Shown here: positions 59,239 to 64,000 of the stretch, one piece after another
Layout of the letters: each line of letters starts with the position of its first letter
Position numbering within the stretch: the stretch's first letter is position 1
Source: Aeromicrobium erythreum
GTDB taxonomy: Bacteria; Actinomycetota; Actinomycetes; Propionibacteriales; Nocardioidaceae
Direction of reading: 5' to 3'
Length of the DNA stretch: 64,000 nucleotides
Assembly (NCBI RefSeq): GCF_001509405.1
Contig: NZ_CP011502.1
Coordinates: forward strand, 1,736,001 to 1,800,000
Notes under the pieces: model-generated
What the model saw: the letters and a program-made list of their open reading frames with translations, nothing else
Database searches by the model: none
Told to the model about the DNA's origin: nothing
Program-made: the position numbers and the translations under genes

Positions 59239-60267
59239 ATGGACCTCGACGACTTCCCGGACGGCGTGGTCATCGCCGGGGCCGACGGCGTCGTCGAGTA
59301 CGTCAACGAACGCATCGAGCGGATGGCGCGCGCGGCGCCCGGGGAGATGCTCGGCATGCACCTGTCCGACGCGATGCCCTTCGACGACCTGAACGGCAAC
59401 AGCTGGTACGACTCGACCCGCCCGTACGACGGTCTCAACATCCGCAACCGGTTGTCGGAGCAGTCCTGGTACTCCCCGCGCGGGAGCGAGTACCTCGTGA
59501 CCGCGCGCCTGGTGCGGGACCGTCCCGGCGGCGCCGTCGTGCGCGTCGTCGCGAGCGTGCGCAACGCGAAGGTGCGCAACCAGCGCGACCGCGAGCGCTC
59601 CGACCTCGTCGCCACCGTCGCCCACGAGCTGCGCTCGCCGCTCACCGGCATCAAGGGGTTCACGTCGACCCTGCTGTCGAAGTGGGACCGCTTCTCCGAG
59701 GAGCAGCGCCAGTTCATGCTCGAGACCGTCGACTCCGACGCCGACCGGCTCAGCCGACTCATCACCGAGCTGCTCGACGCGGCTCGCATCGACGCCGGTC
59801 GACTGACCCTGCGGCGCGGACCGGTCAAGCTCGACGAGGTCGCGCGCGGCGTCCTGCGCAACATCTCCGCCGGCGGCGACCCGTTCGCGCTCGAGTCGCG
59901 CGGCGAGCCGTACCTCGTCTGGGGCGACGCCGACCGCATGACGCAGGTCGTCACCAACCTCGTCGAGAACGCGCTGCGGCACGGTCACGGTCTGCGCCGT
60001 GTCGTCGTCGAGCACCTGCCCGACGCCGGGGGAGCGGTCCTGGAGATCCACGACCAGGGACCCGGCATCCCCGAGGAGATGCGTCAGCGCGTGTTCAGCC
60101 GCTTCTGGCGCGCCGGCCCCGGAGCGGGCAGCGGTCTCGGCATGTACATCGTGCGCGGCATCGTCGAGCAGCACGGCGGCCGGATCGACATCGACGACGC
60201 CGAGGAGGGTGGCGCGCTGCTGCGCATCTGGGTGCCCGTCAACGAGCCCGACGCGCTCACCGACTGA
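59239..60267 (+). CDS. PAS-domain sensor histidine kinase, orphan
   Basis: Encodes 342 aa, no transmembrane segment: N-terminal PAS domain, HisKA with phospho-acceptor His129 (VAHELRSPLTG), HATPase N-box (NLVENALRHG) and G-boxes DQGPGIP, GSGLGMYI. No response regulator is adjacent. A related kinase sits next to pheST in Streptomyces (recollection of SCO1596). ATG follows TAGATT by 7 nt: leaderless. Confidence 0.9.
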   Translation: MDLDDFPDGVVIAGADGVVEYVNERIERMARAAPGEMLGMHLSDAMPFDDLNGNSWYDSTRPYDGLNIRNRLSEQSWYSPRGSEYLVTARLVRDRPGGAVVRVVASVRNAKVRNQRDRERSDLVATVAHELRSPLTGIKGFTSTLLSKWDRFSEEQRQFMLETVDSDADRLSRLITELLDAARIDAGRLTLRRGPVKLDEVARGVLRNISAGGDPFALESRGEPYLVWGDADRMTQVVTNLVENALRHGHGLRRVVVEHLPDAGGAVLEIHDQGPGIPEEMRQRVFSRFWRAGPGAGSGLGMYIVRGIVEQHGGRIDIDDAEEGGALLRIWVPVNEPDALTD

Positions 60268-60331
60268 GCTTCCACGCCGTCGCACGACCGACCGGTGCCG
60301 GGGCGTCCGCGCCGCTCACTAGACTGCTCGG

Positions 60332-61435
60332 GTGTCCGCCCCGAACTCCGACTACGACCCCAAGCAGGTCGCCGCGCTGGGCGAGGACGAGGTCGCGCAG
60401 GCGCGCGACGCCGCCCTCGCCGCCATCGAGGCCGCCGACTCGCTCGACGCGCTGAAGGCCGTGCGCATCGCCCACACCGGCGACCGCTCGCCGCTCGCGC
60501 TCGCCAACCGGGAGATCGGCGCGCTGCCGCCGCAGGCGCGCAAGGACGCCGGGAAGCGGATCGGCCAGGCCCGCGGCGCGGTCAACCAGGCGCTCGCCGC
60601 ACGGGGGGCCGCGCTGGAGGCGCTGGAGGAGGAGCGTCGTCTCGTCGAGGAGACGGTCGACGTCACGCTGCCGACCGACCGCGAGCCCGTCGGCGCCCGG
60701 CACCCCATCACCACCATCCAGGAGCACGTGGCCGACCTCTTCGTGGCCATGGGCTGGGAGGTCGCCGAGGGCCCCGAGGTCGAGGCCGAGTGGCTCAACT
60801 TCGACGCGCTCAACCTGGGACCGAACCACCCCGCGCGCACGATGCAGGACACGTTCTGGGTCTCGCCGGAGCGGGCCGCGCTCGTGCTGCGCACCCACAC
60901 GTCGCCGGTGCAGGCCCGCAGCATGCTGACCCGCACGCCCCCGATCTACGTCGTCTGCCCCGGCCGGGTGTACCGCACCGACGAGGCCGACGCCACGCAC
61001 ATGCCGGTCTTCCACCAGGTCGAGGGGCTCGCGATCGACCGCGGCCTCTCCATGGCGCACCTCAAGGGCACGCTCGACCACTTCGCCGCCGCCGTCTACG
61101 GACCCGAGGTCACGACGCGCTTCCGCCCGTCGTACTTCCCGTTCACCGAGCCGAGCGCCGAGGTCGACCTGCTCTGCTACGTCTGCCACAACGACCCCGG
61201 GGCCGTCGCCGACTGCGGCACGTGCCGCGGTGAGGGCTGGATCGAGTGGGGTGGCTGCGGCGTCGTCAACCCGCGCGTCCTCGTCGCCTGCGGCGTCGAC
61301 CCCGAGGAGTACTCGGGCTTCGCCTTCGGCATGGGCCTGGACCGCACCATCACCAGCCGCTACGACATCGCGGACCTGCGCGACCTGTGGGACGGCGACA
61401 TCCGCTTCACCGAGCCGTTCGGAGTGGGTCTGTGA
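60332..61435 (+). CDS. pheS: phenylalanyl-tRNA synthetase alpha subunit
   Basis: Encodes 367 aa. Class II motifs [12 protein letters not shown] and [13 protein letters not shown], with a Cys-x2-Cys pair insertion (CYVCHND ... CGTCRGEG) typical of actinobacteria. GTG follows TAGACT by 6 nt: leaderless. Confidence 0.96.
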   Translation: MSAPNSDYDPKQVAALGEDEVAQARDAALAAIEAADSLDALKAVRIAHTGDRSPLALANREIGALPPQARKDAGKRIGQARGAVNQALAARGAALEALEEERRLVEETVDVTLPTDREPVGARHPITTIQEHVADLFVAMGWEVAEGPEVEAEWLNFDALNLGPNHPARTMQDTFWVSPERAALVLRTHTSPVQARSMLTRTPPIYVVCPGRVYRTDEADATHMPVFHQVEGLAIDRGLSMAHLKGTLDHFAAAVYGPEVTTRFRPSYFPFTEPSAEVDLLCYVCHNDPGAVADCGTCRGEGWIEWGGCGVVNPRVLVACGVDPEEYSGFAFGMGLDRTITSRYDIADLRDLWDGDIRFTEPFGVGL

Positions 61436-61461
61436 ACGAGCGTCAGCGAAGGAACCGTCAG

Positions 61462-61518
61462 ATGACCAGCGACCTGCCCCCGAACCGTGATGCGCTGTCG
61501 ACGGGGGTCGATCGCTGA
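61462..61518 (+). CDS. 18-aa mini-ORF between pheS and pheT
   Basis: Reads MTSDLPPNRDALSTGVDR. AAGGA lies 9 nt upstream of its ATG, and its TGA overlaps the pheT ATG (TGATG). It would be translated before pheT and couple to it. Contains no Phe, so it is not a classic attenuator leader. Translation is not shown. Confidence 0.5.
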   Translation: MTSDLPPNRDALSTGVDR

Positions 61519-64000
61519 TGCGCGTACCCGTCGAGTGGCTGCGCTCCGTCGTGGAGCTGCCGGCCGAGGCGACCACCGAGGAGATCGCCGACCGGCTGAC
61601 GATGTACGACCTCAAGCTCGAGGAGATCGTCGGCGGCGGCATCACCGGCCCGCTCACGGTCGGCCGCGTGCTGGCCGTCCAGCCGGAGGAGCAGAAGAAC
61701 GGCAAGACCATCAACTGGTGCCGTGTCGACGTCGGGCCACAGCGCAACGAGCCGTCGGTGCCCGACGCGCCGGGCGACGACGTGCCGTCGCGCGGGATCG
61801 TCTGCGGTGCACACAACTTCGGCGTCGGCGACCTCGTGGTCGTGTCGCTGCCCGGCACGCACCTGCCCGAGCTGGGCTTCGAGATCGGCTCGCGCAAGAC
61901 CTACGGCCACGTCTCCGACGGCATGATCTGCTCCACCCGCGAGCTCGGCCTCCCCGACGACGAGACCAGCGCCGCGGGGATCCTCGTGCTCGAGCCGGGT
62001 TCCGCGACGCCGGGCGACGACGCGGTCACGGTCCTGGGCCTCGGTGACCAGACGCTCGACCTCGAGGTCAACCCCGACCGCGCCTACGCGCTCAGCCTGC
62101 GCGGCGTCGGGCGCGACGCCGCGCTCGCGTTCGACGTCCCCTTCACCGATCCCGCCGACCGCCCGGTCCCGTCGGCCGACACGCCCGCCTACCCGGTGCG
62201 CGTCGAGGACCCCGACGGGTGCCCGGTGTTCACGGCCCTGGTCGTCTCGGGCGTCGACCCCACGGCGCCGACGCCCGCCTGGATGGCCCGACGGATCACC
62301 GACGCGGGCATGCGGTCGATCTCGCTCACCGTCGACGTCTCCAACTACGTCATGCTCGAGCTCGGTCAGCCGAACCACTGCTACGACCGCGACCGCCTGC
62401 AGGGCGACGTCGTCGTCCGCCGGGCGCGCGAGGGAGAGCGGCTGACGACCCTCGACGACGTCGACCGCGCCCTCACGCCCGACGACCTCGTCATCGCCGA
62501 CGACTCCGGACCGATCGGTCTGGCTGGCGTGATGGGTGGTGCGTCGACCGAGATCAGCGACACGAGCACCTCGGTCGTCGTCGAGGCCGCGTACTGGGAC
62601 CCGGTGACGATCTTCCGCGCCGTCAAGCGTCACCGGCTGCCCTCGGAGGCGGCCAAGCGCTACGAGCGCGGCGTCGACCCCGAGCTGGCGCTGGTGGGCG
62701 CGGCCCGCGTGGCCGAGCTGCTGGTCGAGCTGGGCGGAGGCACCCTCGAGCCGGGCGCGACCGTGGTGGGCGAGGCGCCGGCCCGCGCCGCCGTGCGCGT
62801 GCCGGTCGACCTCCCGGCGCGGATCAGCGGTGTGCCGATCGCGCCCGAGCAGGCCCAGCGCACGTTCGAGCGCAACGGCTGCACGGTCGAGCGCGACGGT
62901 GACGTCTTCGTCGTCACGCCGCCGAGCTGGCGCTTCGACCTGAACGATCCCTACGACTTCGTCGAGGAGGCGCTGCGCACGGCCGGGTACGACCAGGTGC
63001 CGTCGGTGCTGCCGACGCCCACGGGCGGGCGGGGTCTCACCCGCCACCAGGAGCTGCGGCGTCGCGTCGGGCACGTGCTCGCCGGCGCGGGTCTCGTCGA
63101 GGTCACGACCCTGCCCTTCGCAGGACCGGCCGACCTCGACCGCCTCGGCATCGACGCCGACGACGTCCGCCGCCGGCAGGTGCTGCTCGCCAATCCGTTG
63201 TCGACCGAGGAGCCGGGTCTCACCACGACCCTGCTCGTGGGGCTGCTGCGGGCCGCGTCGCTGAACGTCGGCCGCGGCCACGAGTCGGTCCAGGTCAGCG
63301 AGGTCGGACGCGTGTTCCTCGCGCGCGAGGGTGCGCCGGAGGCCCCGATCTACGGCACCGACCGCCGCCCGACGCCCGAGGAGCTCGCGGCGCTCGACGC
63401 CGCCCTGCCGCACCAGCCGTTCCACGCGGGCTGGGTGCTGGTGGGGGAGCGCGAGCGGTCGGGCTGGGACGGTGCCGGTCGCCCGGTGGCGTGGTCCGAC
63501 GCGGTCGCGGTCGCGCGCCGGCTGGCCGACGTCCTGCACGTCGAGCTGACGGTCGAGCAGGCCGCCACCGCCCCGTTCCACCAGGGTCGGTGCGCCGCGC
63601 TGGTGCTGGACGGCACGGTCGTCGGGCACGCGGGCGAGCTGCACCCGACCGTGCTGAAGGAGCACGGCCTCCCGCCGCGCTCGGTGGCCGGCGAGCTCGA
63701 CCTCGACGCGCTGCTCGCGGCCTCGCCCGCGATCGGCCCCCGGCCCGACTTCTCGACCTACCCGGTCGCGAAGGAGGACCTCGCGTTCCTCGTCGACACG
63801 TCCGTCACCGCCGAGTCGCTGCGCGCGGCACTGGCGTCGGCCCACGCCGCGGTCGAGTCGGTGCGCCTCTTCGACGTCTACACGGGCGCGCCCGTGCCGG
63901 ATGGCCAGAAGTCGCTCGCCTTCGCCGTCCGCCTGCGCGCCCCCGACCGCACCCTGAAGGACACCGAGATCGCCGAGGCGCGCGCCGCCCTCGTCGCCGC
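61518..64000 (+). CDS. pheT: phenylalanyl-tRNA synthetase beta subunit (partial)
   Basis: 827 codons visible, nearly the full ~830-aa length; the 3' end runs off the right edge. N-terminal tRNA-binding EMAP-like region (GPLTVGRVLAVQPEEQKNGK), B3/B4 domains, class II core with SLTVDVSNYVMLELGQPNH and GVMGGASTEI, and the beginning of the FDX-ACB domain. ATG overlaps the mini-ORF stop. Confidence 0.95.
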   Translation, partial: MRVPVEWLRSVVELPAEATTEEIADRLTMYDLKLEEIVGGGITGPLTVGRVLAVQPEEQKNGKTINWCRVDVGPQRNEPSVPDAPGDDVPSRGIVCGAHNFGVGDLVVVSLPGTHLPELGFEIGSRKTYGHVSDGMICSTRELGLPDDETSAAGILVLEPGSATPGDDAVTVLGLGDQTLDLEVNPDRAYALSLRGVGRDAALAFDVPFTDPADRPVPSADTPAYPVRVEDPDGCPVFTALVVSGVDPTAPTPAWMARRITDAGMRSISLTVDVSNYVMLELGQPNHCYDRDRLQGDVVVRRAREGERLTTLDDVDRALTPDDLVIADDSGPIGLAGVMGGASTEISDTSTSVVVEAAYWDPVTIFRAVKRHRLPSEAAKRYERGVDPELALVGAARVAELLVELGGGTLEPGATVVGEAPARAAVRVPVDLPARISGVPIAPEQAQRTFERNGCTVERDGDVFVVTPPSWRFDLNDPYDFVEEALRTAGYDQVPSVLPTPTGGRGLTRHQELRRRVGHVLAGAGLVEVTTLPFAGPADLDRLGIDADDVRRRQVLLANPLSTEEPGLTTTLLVGLLRAASLNVGRGHESVQVSEVGRVFLAREGAPEAPIYGTDRRPTPEELAALDAALPHQPFHAGWVLVGERERSGWDGAGRPVAWSDAVAVARRLADVLHVELTVEQAATAPFHQGRCAALVLDGTVVGHAGELHPTVLKEHGLPPRSVAGELDLDALLAASPAIGPRPDFSTYPVAKEDLAFLVDTSVTAESLRAALASAHAAVESVRLFDVYTGAPVPDGQKSLAFAVRLRAPDRTLKDTEIAEARAALVA

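Overview
The window is 64 kb of dense, very GC-rich DNA from a high-GC Gram-positive bacterium. Actinobacterial hallmark genes (sepH, DUF3710, DUF4193, DUF3159, DUF3093, DUF5998, DUF7455, LprG/P55, Fe-S ferrochelatase) and the gene order suggest the Nocardioidaceae, with Aeromicrobium as a guess. It is core chromosome: no transposase, integrase, phage gene, CRISPR array, rRNA or tRNA was recognised.

Layout. 1-2.5 kb: a three-gene operon (minus strand, cut by the left edge) with a WXG-type DUF1023 hydrolase. 2.5-12.1 kb: a second type II topoisomerase pair, parE on plus and parC on minus. parC heads an operon with lprG, a P55-type MFS exporter and a beta-carbonic anhydrase. 12.2-19.7 kb: a GNAT/acyl-CoA-synthetase fusion, DUF5998, a phosphodiesterase, thymidine kinase, sepH and a TRIC/UPF0126 channel. 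19.7-24.4 kb: bifunctional proline dehydrogenase/P5C dehydrogenase and an MFS transporter. 25.3-36.3 kb: a block resembling Mycobacterium tuberculosis Rv2689c-Rv2701c (inositol monophosphatase, DUF4193, DUF3093, dut, DUF3710, OB-fold, DUF3159, two TrkA proteins, APC/KimA-like permease, TrmA-type methyltransferase), preceded by ferrochelatase. 36.3-43.6 kb: a giant zinc-ribbon membrane protein, an RDD protein and aconitase with a palindromic operator candidate. 43.7-54.8 kb: priA, fmt, rsmB, rpe, an FMN riboswitch with ribD-ribE-ribBA-ribH, hisE, hisG, a PH-domain protein and an SseB protein. 55.0-64.0 kb: an ACT-GNAT fusion, infC-rpmI-rplT, an SpoU methyltransferase, a BKACE enzyme, a PAS histidine kinase, pheS, an 18-codon mini-ORF and pheT (cut by the right edge).

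Most genes are packed with 1-8 nt overlaps. About fifteen have a TANNNT hexamer 6-8 nt upstream of the start codon and no Shine-Dalgarno sequence, the signature of leaderless transcripts.

The least explained DNA is non-coding. Two copies, in opposite orientation, of a ~420-430 bp nested palindromic element (24.6-25.1 kb and 30.9-31.3 kb) keep three internal hairpins despite sequence changes, including a compensatory base change. Both are flanked by GCGCTGCC-type motifs repeated every 31-32 bp, close to three helical turns. A sequence-unrelated but similarly built palindrome lies at 54.8-55.0 kb. A separate 89-bp tandem repeat (34.9-35.1 kb) duplicates the 5' end of the TrmA-type gene and creates two chained 30-aa leader ORFs joined by GTGA overlaps.
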